Below, piece after piece: positions 7,985 through 14,928 of a stretch of 45,909 nt of DNA. Position numbers and translations under genes: made by a program. Below the pieces are notes generated by a model, which had not been told where the DNA came from, did not search any database, and worked only from the letters and a program-made list of their open reading frames with translations. This DNA is from an uncultured Alphaproteobacteria bacterium (GTDB taxonomy: Bacteria; Pseudomonadota; Alphaproteobacteria; RF32; CAG-239): positions 1-45,909 of the forward strand of contig CAKQTH010000010.1 in the NCBI GenBank assembly GCA_934276635.1, in the 5' to 3' direction. Positions within the stretch are counted from its first letter, which is position 1; each line of letters opens with the position of its first letter.

Positions 7985-9268
7985 ATGAATAAATTTCTGT
8001 TTTATCTTCTGTTTGCAACATTATCTGCCGCAAAATCTTTCGCGGTTGAAAGTTTTGCCGATTTGGCCGAAAAAACTATTCCGTCAGTCGTAAATATTTC
8101 AACAATTCAAAATAATGACGATGGATTTTTTGAAGAAACCGACAAGATGCAGACGCTCGGTTCCGGCTTTATTATCAGTGAAGACGGCTATATTGTTACA
8201 AACAACCATGTTATAGACAAAGCGGAAAGTATTAATGTTATTGTCGGAAAAGATAAAAAATATACGGCATCGTTGGTCGGAAAAGACGAAAAAACCGATA
8301 TTGCGTTAATAAAAATTGTTCCTGAAGAAAAGCTTGTTCCGGCTGTGTTTGGTGATTCGGATTCAATCCGCGTCGGAGATTGGGTGCTGGCAATTGGAAA
8401 CCCGTTCGGGCTCGGCGGAAGCGTTACGGCAGGAATTATATCGGCAAAATCACGAGATATCGATTCCGGCTCGTATGACGATTTTATTCAGACCGATGCA
8501 TCAATAAATCAAGGAAATTCCGGCGGCCCTATGTTTAATACCAAAGGTGAAGTCATCGGTATGAACACATCGATTTTTTCTACGACCGGAAGCAGTATGG
8601 GTATCGGGTTTGCAATGCCGAGCAACCAAATTGTATGGGTCGTAAATCAGCTTAAAACATTTGGAAAAGTTAAAAGAGGCTGGATAGGTATCAAAATTCA
8701 GCCGGACAGCCTTGAATATGCCTCAAAAACCGAAAAAGGCGTTTTGGTTCTCGGAGTTTTTGAAAATTCCCCTGCCGAAAAAGCAGGCATAACAGCCGGC
8801 GACATAATCATAAAAATCAATGATAAACAAATTGAAACTCCAAAGAATTTTTCAACATTTATTGCAGAAAAAAAAGCTGGAGAAAAAGTCGATTTCTTAG
8901 TTTGGAACAACAAAGAATTTAAGAATGTCTCGATTGAGGCGGCATTAGCTCCGGTGCCGGCAAAAAAATCTTCTGAAAAACAAAAACAGGAATATTATAT
9001 CTCGCAAATCGGCTCGGTATATGTTGATGAAAACAACAATGTTGTTATAGAAAATCCGGAAGATAACGCCTATGAACAAAATTTACGCAAAGGCGACATA
9101 ATCATAAAAGTTGACGAATACAGTGTTAATAACCCGCAATCAGTTCAAAAATATATTGAAGAAATTGAATTTTCAAATAATCAGACCGTAAATCTTTCAA
9201 TTATGCAAAATAACGAATTGAAAAATGTTACGATAAAGCTTGAAAGCGAAACAAATGAGCAGAATTGA
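7985..9268 (+). CDS. DegP/DegQ-family periplasmic serine endoprotease (Do-like)
   Basis: 427 residues with a signal peptide (cleavage after about SFA, residue 20). The trypsin-like domain carries the full triad: H75 (NNHVID), D105 (KTDIALIK) and S179 (QGNSGGPM). Two PDZ domains follow: the first near 235-325 begins WIGIKIQPDS, the second near 345-420 contains NLRKGDIIIKVDEYSVNNP. Proteins of this build degrade or refold misfolded envelope proteins as oligomeric cages. Slightly shorter than E. coli DegP. The 3' end overlaps holC by 14 nt. DegP and DegQ cannot be separated from sequence alone. Confidence 0.93.
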   Translation: MNKFLFYLLFATLSAAKSFAVESFADLAEKTIPSVVNISTIQNNDDGFFEETDKMQTLGSGFIISEDGYIVTNNHVIDKAESINVIVGKDKKYTASLVGKDEKTDIALIKIVPEEKLVPAVFGDSDSIRVGDWVLAIGNPFGLGGSVTAGIISAKSRDIDSGSYDDFIQTDASINQGNSGGPMFNTKGEVIGMNTSIFSTTGSSMGIGFAMPSNQIVWVVNQLKTFGKVKRGWIGIKIQPDSLEYASKTEKGVLVLGVFENSPAEKAGITAGDIIIKINDKQIETPKNFSTFIAEKKAGEKVDFLVWNNKEFKNVSIEAALAPVPAKKSSEKQKQEYYISQIGSVYVDENNNVVIENPEDNAYEQNLRKGDIIIKVDEYSVNNPQSVQKYIEEIEFSNNQTVNLSIMQNNELKNVTIKLESETNEQN

Positions 9269-9707
9269 TTTTTATCATCTTCAAAAACAGACAATCGAAC
9301 AAGTTCTGCCGAAACTTGTTGAAAAAGCTTACGGTTTGAAAAAAAATATAAAAATATTAATCGGAAACGAAGAGCGTGTGGAATTTTTAAATAATCATCT
9401 ATGGACATTTAATGACGAAAAATTTATTCCACATGGATCAAAAAAAGACGGATTTTCAGATATACAGCCGATATACCTTTCTGCCGGAGACGAAAATCCG
9501 AACAATGCAACATTGTTGTTTTTGGTTGACGACGCAACAATAGATATATCTCAAGCACAAAATTTTGAGCGGATATTCTGTATTTTTAACGGAAATTCCG
9601 ATTTCAGTCTCGAAAAAGCCAGAGAATTTTGGAAAACAGCATCAAAAAGCGGCTACGAGTTATATTATTGGCAGCAGAGCAATGATGGTGTTTGGCATCA
9701 AAAATAA
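9255..9707 (+). CDS. holC: DNA polymerase III chi subunit (HolC)
   Basis: 150 residues from ATG 9255, giving the typical HolC start MSRIDFYHLQ. Central elements IKILIGNEERVEFLNNHLWT, F-IPHG and PIYLS match the chi fold. Chi links the clamp loader psi subunit to single-stranded DNA-binding protein. Translation starts inside the deg gene (14-nt overlap), so expression is likely coupled. The stop is adjacent to that of a convergent nitroreductase gene (9709). Confidence 0.87.
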   Translation: MSRIDFYHLQKQTIEQVLPKLVEKAYGLKKNIKILIGNEERVEFLNNHLWTFNDEKFIPHGSKKDGFSDIQPIYLSAGDENPNNATLLFLVDDATIDISQAQNFERIFCIFNGNSDFSLEKAREFWKTASKSGYELYYWQQSNDGVWHQK

Positions 9708-9708
9708 G

Positions 9709-10305
9709 CTATTCCAAAACTATAACTCTTTTATTTATATCTTCAAAAGTTTTATCCTGCGCCGGAGCTCCGATTTTTCCGAACGGCATCTGGCATATAA
9801 TTTTCCAGCTTTGAGGAAGTTTCAGCTCATTTTTTATATCATGCTCAATCAGCTCGTTATAATGTTGAACCGTTGCACCGAGCTTTTTTTCAGCTAAAGC
9901 AAGCCATATCATATATTGCATCATTCCGCTCGACTGCTGCGACCACATCGGAAAATTTTGTTTATATAAATCAAACTGCTTTTGCATTTTTTCAATAACA
10001 TCATTGTCTTCAAAAAACAAAATCGTGCCGATTCCGTTTTGAAACGCCGATACTTTTTCTTTTGTTTTTGCAAAATTTTCTGCCGGAACAATCTGCTTAA
10101 GCTTTTGCAATACCAAATTCCAAAAATTTTGATTATATTGATTGAACAGAACAACCGCCCTGCCCGCCTGACAATTAAAAGCCGACGGACAATATTTTAC
10201 GCAGTTTTGCACTAACGCAACGATATCTTCTTCAAAAACATCATCAGATTTTTCAATTTGATAAATTGAGCGCCGCTGTTCATATAATTGTGATAAATTA
10301 CACAT
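9709..10305 (-). CDS. Nitroreductase-family FMN oxidoreductase
   Basis: 198 residues. The N-terminal YEQRRSIYQIEK and CPSAFNCQAGRAVVLF match the FMN-binding start of nitroreductases (RRSxR, PSxxNxQ). The C-terminal part GATVQHYNELIEHDIKNELK and MPFGKIGAPA-DKTFED fits the small HBN1/YdfN-like subgroup. Such enzymes use NAD(P)H to reduce quinones, nitro compounds or related acceptors; the natural substrate cannot be named. GGAGG sits 5 nt before the ATG. Confidence 0.82.
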   Translation of the reverse strand: MCNLSQLYEQRRSIYQIEKSDDVFEEDIVALVQNCVKYCPSAFNCQAGRAVVLFNQYNQNFWNLVLQKLKQIVPAENFAKTKEKVSAFQNGIGTILFFEDNDVIEKMQKQFDLYKQNFPMWSQQSSGMMQYMIWLALAEKKLGATVQHYNELIEHDIKNELKLPQSWKIICQMPFGKIGAPAQDKTFEDINKRVIVLE

Positions 10306-10354
10306 AAAAACCTCCGTTGTTGTTTATGTGTAAATATTATCAACAAAGCTTATT

Positions 10355-11038
10355 TCAATCCGTCCAAATCGGATTTTTTATTTTTTCGGCCATAAACTTT
10401 TTATGCTCTTCAATTTCTTCATTTGTCAGCGGAAAAGAACGTGCCTGATGAAATGTGCGGGCAACATCGCTCACAACTTCTTTTTTTTCTTCGGTTTTGG
10501 CACTGAGTTCCATTCCTGGTTCTTCACCGCCCAAAAGTTGCAAATAAACCTCTGAAAGCAACTCGGCATCAAGCAGAGCTCCGTGCTTTGTTCTTTTTGA
10601 GTTATCAATCGAAAATCTTTTACAAAGCGCATCAAGGTTATTACGCGCTCCCGGAAACATATTTCTGGCGATTTCAAGCGTATCTATAACTCTGTCGTTT
10701 TTGTATGTGTTTTTATTTATAAGAGAAAGCTCATAGTTAATAAAATTCATGTCAAATGTTGCATTATGAGCAACCAGAATTCCGTCTTCACCGACAAAAT
10801 CAATAAATTCTTGAGCAATATCCGCAAAAATCGGATAATCTTTCAAAAATTCTTCTGTCAAACCGTGAACTTTAACAACTTCTTCCGGAACATCGCGCTC
10901 CGGATTAATATATTGGTGATAAGTTCTGCCGGTCGGCATATGATTTATCAATTCAACCGCGCCGATTTCAACAAGTTTATCGCCTTTTTCAGGATAAAAT
11001 CCGGTTGTTTCCGTATCAAATACAATTTCTCTAACCAT
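10355..11038 (-). CDS. dnaQ: DNA polymerase III epsilon subunit (3'-5' proofreading exonuclease)
   Basis: 227 residues. DEDDh exonuclease motifs are complete: ExoI FDTETTG (7-13), ExoII AHNATFDMNF, and ExoIII HGALLDAELL with the catalytic H and D. The C-terminal tail after about residue 175 would bind the alpha subunit. The protein removes misincorporated nucleotides during replication. It diverges from rho across the putative origin, and dnaQ near the origin is common in Alphaproteobacteria. Confidence 0.94.
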   Translation of the reverse strand: MVREIVFDTETTGFYPEKGDKLVEIGAVELINHMPTGRTYHQYINPERDVPEEVVKVHGLTEEFLKDYPIFADIAQEFIDFVGEDGILVAHNATFDMNFINYELSLINKNTYKNDRVIDTLEIARNMFPGARNNLDALCKRFSIDNSKRTKHGALLDAELLSEVYLQLLGGEEPGMELSAKTEEKKEVVSDVARTFHQARSFPLTNEEIEEHKKFMAEKIKNPIWTD

Positions 11039-11257
11039 TTATTTTTCCATTATAAATAAATTTTATACACAGACAGTCTTGAAACTGTGCAAAAAATGCA
11101 TATATCAACAATATGTTCCAAATTATACCCGTAATATAAAAACAGGTATACAGTTTTGTGCACATGTTGATAAGTTTTTGCTCCATATTTGCAAAAAGTG
11201 TACAACAAAACATATCAACAGGCACATTTTTTACATTAATAAAACTAAAACATATAG

Positions 11258-11272
11258 TTAATAAAATATTAA
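11258..11272. promoter_or_regulatory. Candidate CtrA-binding site 1 (TTAA-N7-TTAA)
   Basis: TTAA, seven bases, TTAA: an exact match to the CtrA consensus, within the AT-rich part of the putative origin. In Caulobacter, phosphorylated CtrA silences oriC through such sites. Chance matches are likely in AT-rich DNA; the pairing with site 2 and the location raise confidence. Confidence 0.5.
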
Positions 11273-11280
11273 CGATTTTA

Positions 11281-11295
11281 TTAACAATCTGTTAA
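11281..11295. promoter_or_regulatory. Candidate CtrA-binding site 2 (TTAA-N7-TTAA)
   Basis: A second exact TTAA-N7-TTAA motif, 8 nt from site 1 and 15 nt from the exact DnaA box at 11310. CtrA bound here could compete with DnaA for the unwinding region. Confidence 0.5.
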
Positions 11296-11422
11296 TTATT
11301 GCATAACTCTGTGCATAAAAAATAATCCACAAAAGACACAATGATTCACTATAAACAACATAAATTTTTAAAATATTATTGAAGGGTGTTTGGGTGTGCA
11401 TAAAATCTGAGTGCAAAAAAAC

Positions 11423-11451
11423 TTGACTTTATGCTGTTTTTTATTTATACA
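11423..11451 (+). promoter_or_regulatory. Probable sigma-70 promoter of rho, followed by a leader stem-loop
   Basis: TTGACT (11423-11428), a 17-nt spacer and TATACA (11446-11451). Transcription would start near 11458, giving a leader of about 55 nt. A small hairpin GTTGCA/TGCAAC lies at 11460-11475 at the start of that leader. Rho is commonly autoregulated through its leader, but nothing here proves it. Confidence 0.5.
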
Positions 11452-11513
11452 GGTGATGTGTTGCAATTCTGCAACTTCTTTATTTTATTTTCAATTCAAT
11501 TTATAAGGTTATC

Positions 11514-12767
11514 ATGCATTTAAAAGAGTTAAAGCAAAAATCTCCGAAAGAGTTGTTGACTCAAGCTGAAGATTTAGGAATTGAAGACGCATCATCTATG
11601 CGTGTTCAGGATTTAATTTTTGCCATAATGAGAAAAGTCGCCTCTGACGACAGTATAATTTGCGGCGACGGAGTTATAGAGGTTCTGCCTGATGGATTCG
11701 GTTTTTTAAGATCTTCCGAATCTAATTATTTAGCAAGTTCTGACGATATATATGTTTCTCCGGCTCAGGTTAAAAAATTCGGACTTCGTACCGGCGATAC
11801 CGTAGAGGGAGAAATCAGAGCTCCGAAAGAAAACGAAAGATATTTTGCTTTAACAAAAATTAATGCAATCAACTTTTCTGATCCTGAAAAATCAAAGCTC
11901 AGAGTTAATTTTGACAACCTTACGCCGCTATACCCTACCAAAAAGCTTAATTTTGATATTATCTGCGGCGAAAAAGACTATACCTGTCGTGTTATCGACC
12001 TTATTTCTCCGCAGGGAAAAGGGCAGCGCGGTTTGATTGTTGCTCCTCCTCGTACCGGTAAAACCGTTATGTTGCAAAATATTGCACATGCGATTGCAAC
12101 AAACCACCCTGAAGTTTATCTTATGGTGCTGCTGATTGATGAGCGCCCGGAGGAAGTTACGGATATGACTCGTTCGGTTAAGGGTGAAGTTATATCTTCA
12201 ACCTTTGATGAACCGGCAAGCCGACATGTTCAGGTTGCTGAAATGGTTATTGAAAAAGCAAAAAGATTGGTAGAAAACAAAAAAGATGTGGTTATTTTAC
12301 TTGATTCAATTACCAGATTGGGACGCGCTTATAATACGGTTATTCCTTCATCGGGAAAGGTTTTGACTGGCGGTGTTGACGCAAATGCTTTGCAACGTCC
12401 GAAGAGATTGTTGGGTGCCGCGCGTAATGTGGAAGAAGGCGGTTCGCTCACAATTATTGCAACAGCATTGATTGATACAGGTTCGCGTATGGACGAGGTT
12501 ATTTTTGAAGAATTTAAGGGTACCGGAAACTCGGAAATTATCCTCGACAGAAAGCTTACGGATAAAAGACTGTTTCCAACCATTGATATTACTCGTTCCG
12601 GAACGCGTAAAGAAGAACTTTTGGTTGACAAAGCAACTCTTACAAAAATGTGGGTTTTACGCCGTGTCCTGATGCAAATGGGAATCACGGACGGAATGGA
12701 ATTTTTGCTTGATAAACTCAAGGTAAGCAAAGATAATCAAGACTTTTTCAACAATATGAATTCATAA
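11514..12767 (+). CDS. rho: Transcription termination factor Rho
   Basis: 417 residues, standard length. It starts MHLKELKQKSPKELLTQAED (the N-terminal helix bundle), followed by an OB-fold RNA-binding domain (DGFGFLRS, then YLASSDDIYVSPAQVKKFGL). The ATPase core has Walker A APPRTGKT, LIDERPEEV (Walker B-linked), the Q-loop region LDSITRLGRAYN and the R-loop GGVDANAL. Rho is the hexameric RNA helicase that ends transcription. An AAGG ribosome site precedes the ATG. Rho beside mnmE-mnmG-par is typical near alphaproteobacterial origins; here groESL and two other genes intervene. Confidence 0.96.
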   Translation: MHLKELKQKSPKELLTQAEDLGIEDASSMRVQDLIFAIMRKVASDDSIICGDGVIEVLPDGFGFLRSSESNYLASSDDIYVSPAQVKKFGLRTGDTVEGEIRAPKENERYFALTKINAINFSDPEKSKLRVNFDNLTPLYPTKKLNFDIICGEKDYTCRVIDLISPQGKGQRGLIVAPPRTGKTVMLQNIAHAIATNHPEVYLMVLLIDERPEEVTDMTRSVKGEVISSTFDEPASRHVQVAEMVIEKAKRLVENKKDVVILLDSITRLGRAYNTVIPSSGKVLTGGVDANALQRPKRLLGAARNVEEGGSLTIIATALIDTGSRMDEVIFEEFKGTGNSEIILDRKLTDKRLFPTIDITRSGTRKEELLVDKATLTKMWVLRRVLMQMGITDGMEFLLDKLKVSKDNQDFFNNMNS

Positions 12768-12774
12768 AACAAAA

Positions 12775-12804
12775 AAGAGTCCGAAAATATGCTTTCGGAC
12801 TCTT
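12775..12804. terminator. Strong bidirectional terminator after rho
   Basis: A perfect 12-bp stem AAGAGTCCGAAA/TTTCGGACTCTT with a 6-nt loop, A-rich before and T-containing after. Its right arm overlaps the -35 of the candidate heat-shock promoter for groES. Confidence 0.8.
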
Positions 12805-12830
12805 GATTTATAAAAACAAAATACCTAAAT
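12802..12830 (+). promoter_or_regulatory. Candidate RpoH (sigma-32) promoter of groES-groEL
   Basis: CTTG (12802-12805), 18 nt, then CCTAAAT (12824-12830), six of seven matches to the alphaproteobacterial heat-shock form CTTG-N17/18-CYTATNT. No CIRCE inverted repeat is seen upstream of groES, so sigma-32 rather than HrcA control is suggested. The -35 lies in the right arm of the rho terminator. Confidence 0.45.
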
Positions 12831-12875
12831 AACAGCAATAGATAAAATATTATAACCAAAAGGAGTAGATTTGTT

Positions 12876-13163
12876 ATGAATATAAAACCGTTACATGACA
12901 AAGTATTGATTCAAAGAATTGAAGAAGCTAACAAAACCGCGGGCGGAATTATTATTCCGGATACCGCAAAAGAAAAGCCGTCTGAAGGAAGAGTTATTGC
13001 CGTCGGAAACGGATTTCGCACAGAAGACGGAAAAATTATTCCGATGAGCGTAAAAGAAGGCGACAAAGTTCTGTTTTCAAAATGGTCAGGAACAGAAATC
13101 AAAATTGAAGGCGTTGCTTATCTGATAGTTAAAGAATCGGATATTTTGGCAGTTGTAGAATAA
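12876..13163 (+). CDS. groES: Co-chaperonin GroES (Hsp10)
   Basis: 95 residues, standard length. It starts NIKPLHDKVLIQRIEEANKT, followed by GGIIIPDTAKEKP (the mobile loop that docks on GroEL), VGNG and the roof/base segments GDKVLFSKWSGTEI and YLIVKESDILAVVE. It caps the GroEL chamber. AAGGAG lies about 10 nt before the ATG. groEL follows after 16 nt. Confidence 0.97.
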   Translation: MNIKPLHDKVLIQRIEEANKTAGGIIIPDTAKEKPSEGRVIAVGNGFRTEDGKIIPMSVKEGDKVLFSKWSGTEIKIEGVAYLIVKESDILAVVE

Positions 13164-13179
13164 GGAAAGGATAACAAAT

Positions 13180-14817
13180 ATGTCAGCAAAAGATATAGAA
13201 TTCGGAACAGATGCCCGTTCCAAAATGCTTAAAGGTGTTGAAATTTTGGCAAAAACCGTAAAAACAACACTCGGTCCTAAGGGACGCAATGTTTTGCTCG
13301 AAAGACCGTTCGGTGCTCCGAAAATCACAAAAGACGGTGTTTCTGTTGCAAAAGAAATTGAACTTTCCGATAAATTTGAAAATATGGGAGCTCAGCTTGT
13401 TAAAGAAGTTGCTCAAAAAACAAACGATAAAGCCGGCGACGGAACAACAACCGCTACCGTTTTAGCAGAAACAATCATTAAAGAAGGATGCAAAGCCGTT
13501 GCTGCCGGAATGAATCCTATGGATTTGAAACGAGGCATTGATATGGCTGTTGAAGCCGTTGTCGCTGATGTAAAAGCTCATTCTAAAGATATTAAGACAT
13601 CTGAAGAAATTGCTCAGGTCGGCACGATTTCTGCCAACGGCGATGCCACAATCGGTGAATATATTGCAAAAGCAATGGAAAAGGTCGGAAACGACGGCGT
13701 TATCACGGTTGAAGATGCAAAAGGATTAGATACCGAGCTTGAAGTTGTTGAAGGTATGCAGTTTGACAGAGGATATTTGTCACCATATTTTGTTACAAAT
13801 CCGGACAAGATGAATGTTGAATACGATAATCCGCTTATTTTGCTTTATGACGGCAAAATCACAAACCTGCAGCCGATGATTCCGATTTTGGAACAGGTTG
13901 TTCAGTCTTCAAGAGCTTTGTTGGTTATTGCCGAAGATATTGAAGGTGAGGCTTTAGCAACTTTGGTTGTCAACAGAATTCGCGGCGGTTTGAAAGTATG
14001 TGCCGTTAAAGCTCCTGGATTCGGCGACAGAAGAAAAGCTATTTTGCAGGATATCGCAATTTTGACTTCCGGCCAGGTAATTTCTGAAGAACTCGGTATG
14101 AAGATGGAAAGCGTAACGCTTGATATGCTTGGTTCTGCTAAGAAAATTGAAGTTACAAAAGATGATACGACAATCATTGACGGCGATGGTGAAAAGAGCC
14201 TGATTGAAGCTCGTGTTAACCAGATTAGAAAAGAAATGAGCGAAACATCTTCTGATTATGATCGTGAAAAACTTCAGGAAAGACTCGGAAAACTTTCCGG
14301 CGGCGTCGCTGTTATAAAAGTCGGCGGTGCGTCTGAAGTTGAAGTTAAAGAAAAGAAAGACAGAATTGAAGATGCTTTGCATGCAACCGCAGCTGCTGTA
14401 AAAGAAGGTATTGTTGCCGGCGGCGGTGTTGCTTTGTTGGTTGCCGGAAAAACTTTGGATAATCTGAAACCTGAAAATCAAGACCAAAAAGTCGGTATTG
14501 AGATTATTCGCAAAGCAACAGAAGCTCCTATTCGCCAAATTGCCGAAAATGCGGGCGTAGACGGTGCTGTTGTTGCGGGTAAGGTACTTGAAAGCAAAGA
14601 TGCAAACTTTGGCTACAATGCCCAAAAGGACGAATATACGGATATGGTTAAAGCCGGTATTATCGATCCGACCAAAGTTGTTAGAACCGCATTGCAAGAT
14701 GCAGCATCTGTTGCTTCGTTGGTTATTACTACTGAGGCTATGGTTTCCGAAATTCCGCAAAAAGAATGTTCTTGCGGACACGGGCAGCCTTCTATGGGCG
14801 GTTCTATGGGATTTTAG
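13180..14817 (+). CDS. groEL: Chaperonin GroEL (Hsp60)
   Basis: 545 residues, full length. It contains VKTTLGPKGRNVLLE and DGVSVAKEIEL, the nucleotide loop GDGTTTATVLA, the equatorial, intermediate and apical domains in order, and the signature AAAVKEGIVAGGGVAL. The C-terminal tail is unusual: after PQKE comes CSCGHGQPSMGGSMGF, with two cysteines and one histidine, instead of a plain GGM repeat. Co-transcribed with groES and ending in a strong terminator. No second groEL copy is in the window. Confidence 0.97.
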   Translation: MSAKDIEFGTDARSKMLKGVEILAKTVKTTLGPKGRNVLLERPFGAPKITKDGVSVAKEIELSDKFENMGAQLVKEVAQKTNDKAGDGTTTATVLAETIIKEGCKAVAAGMNPMDLKRGIDMAVEAVVADVKAHSKDIKTSEEIAQVGTISANGDATIGEYIAKAMEKVGNDGVITVEDAKGLDTELEVVEGMQFDRGYLSPYFVTNPDKMNVEYDNPLILLYDGKITNLQPMIPILEQVVQSSRALLVIAEDIEGEALATLVVNRIRGGLKVCAVKAPGFGDRRKAILQDIAILTSGQVISEELGMKMESVTLDMLGSAKKIEVTKDDTTIIDGDGEKSLIEARVNQIRKEMSETSSDYDREKLQERLGKLSGGVAVIKVGGASEVEVKEKKDRIEDALHATAAAVKEGIVAGGGVALLVAGKTLDNLKPENQDQKVGIEIIRKATEAPIRQIAENAGVDGAVVAGKVLESKDANFGYNAQKDEYTDMVKAGIIDPTKVVRTALQDAASVASLVITTEAMVSEIPQKECSCGHGQPSMGGSMGF

Positions 14818-14838
14818 GAATAGCTTATATCATTAATA

Positions 14839-14874
14839 AAAACATCGTCAGGAAAAACTGGCGATGTTTTTTTT
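14839..14874 (+). terminator. Terminator after groEL
   Basis: Stem AAAACATCGTCAG (14839-14851) with CTGGCGATGTTTT (14858-14870), one G-T wobble, a 6-nt loop and an uninterrupted T-run beyond the stem. Confidence 0.8.
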
Positions 14875-14893
14875 CAGATTATTTTGTAAAAAG

Positions 14894-14924
14894 AAAGCGG
14901 CAGCTTAAATCCTACTGCCGCTTT
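14894..14924 (-). terminator. Terminator of the cysteine-rich protein gene
   Basis: Ten-base-pair stem AAAGCGGCAG/CTGCCGCTTT with an 11-nt loop, 4 nt past the stop codon at 14929; a T-rich run follows on the reverse strand. Confidence 0.7.
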
Positions 14925-14928
14925 TAAT

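Larger units (their letters stand above)
11039..11513. other. Putative chromosomal replication origin (oriC)
   Basis: 475 nt without a gene, between divergent dnaQ and rho. Exact TTATNCACA DnaA boxes: 11063-11071 (+), 11310-11318 (-) and 11395-11403 (-). One-mismatch boxes: 11086-11094 (-), 11156-11164 (+) and 11323-11331 (+). An almost pure A/T stretch (about 11223-11300) could be the unwinding element. It holds two exact TTAA-N7-TTAA motifs (11258-11272 and 11281-11295), the CtrA site known in Caulobacter and Rickettsia origins. The 8-mer TATCAACA occurs at 11103 and 11213 and inverted at 11165. One GANTC (CcrM-type) site is at 11343. The flanking genes dnaQ, rho and par are origin-proximal in many Alphaproteobacteria. 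No skew was computed. Confidence 0.75.

Noticed and set aside
11269..11284. A third CtrA site from TTAA pairs at 11269 and 11281
   Set aside because: Spacing is 8, not 7, so it is counted only as overlap of the two exact sites.
12805..12875. CIRCE element upstream of groES
   Set aside because: No TTAGCACTC/GAGTGCTAA inverted repeat or close variant could be found.
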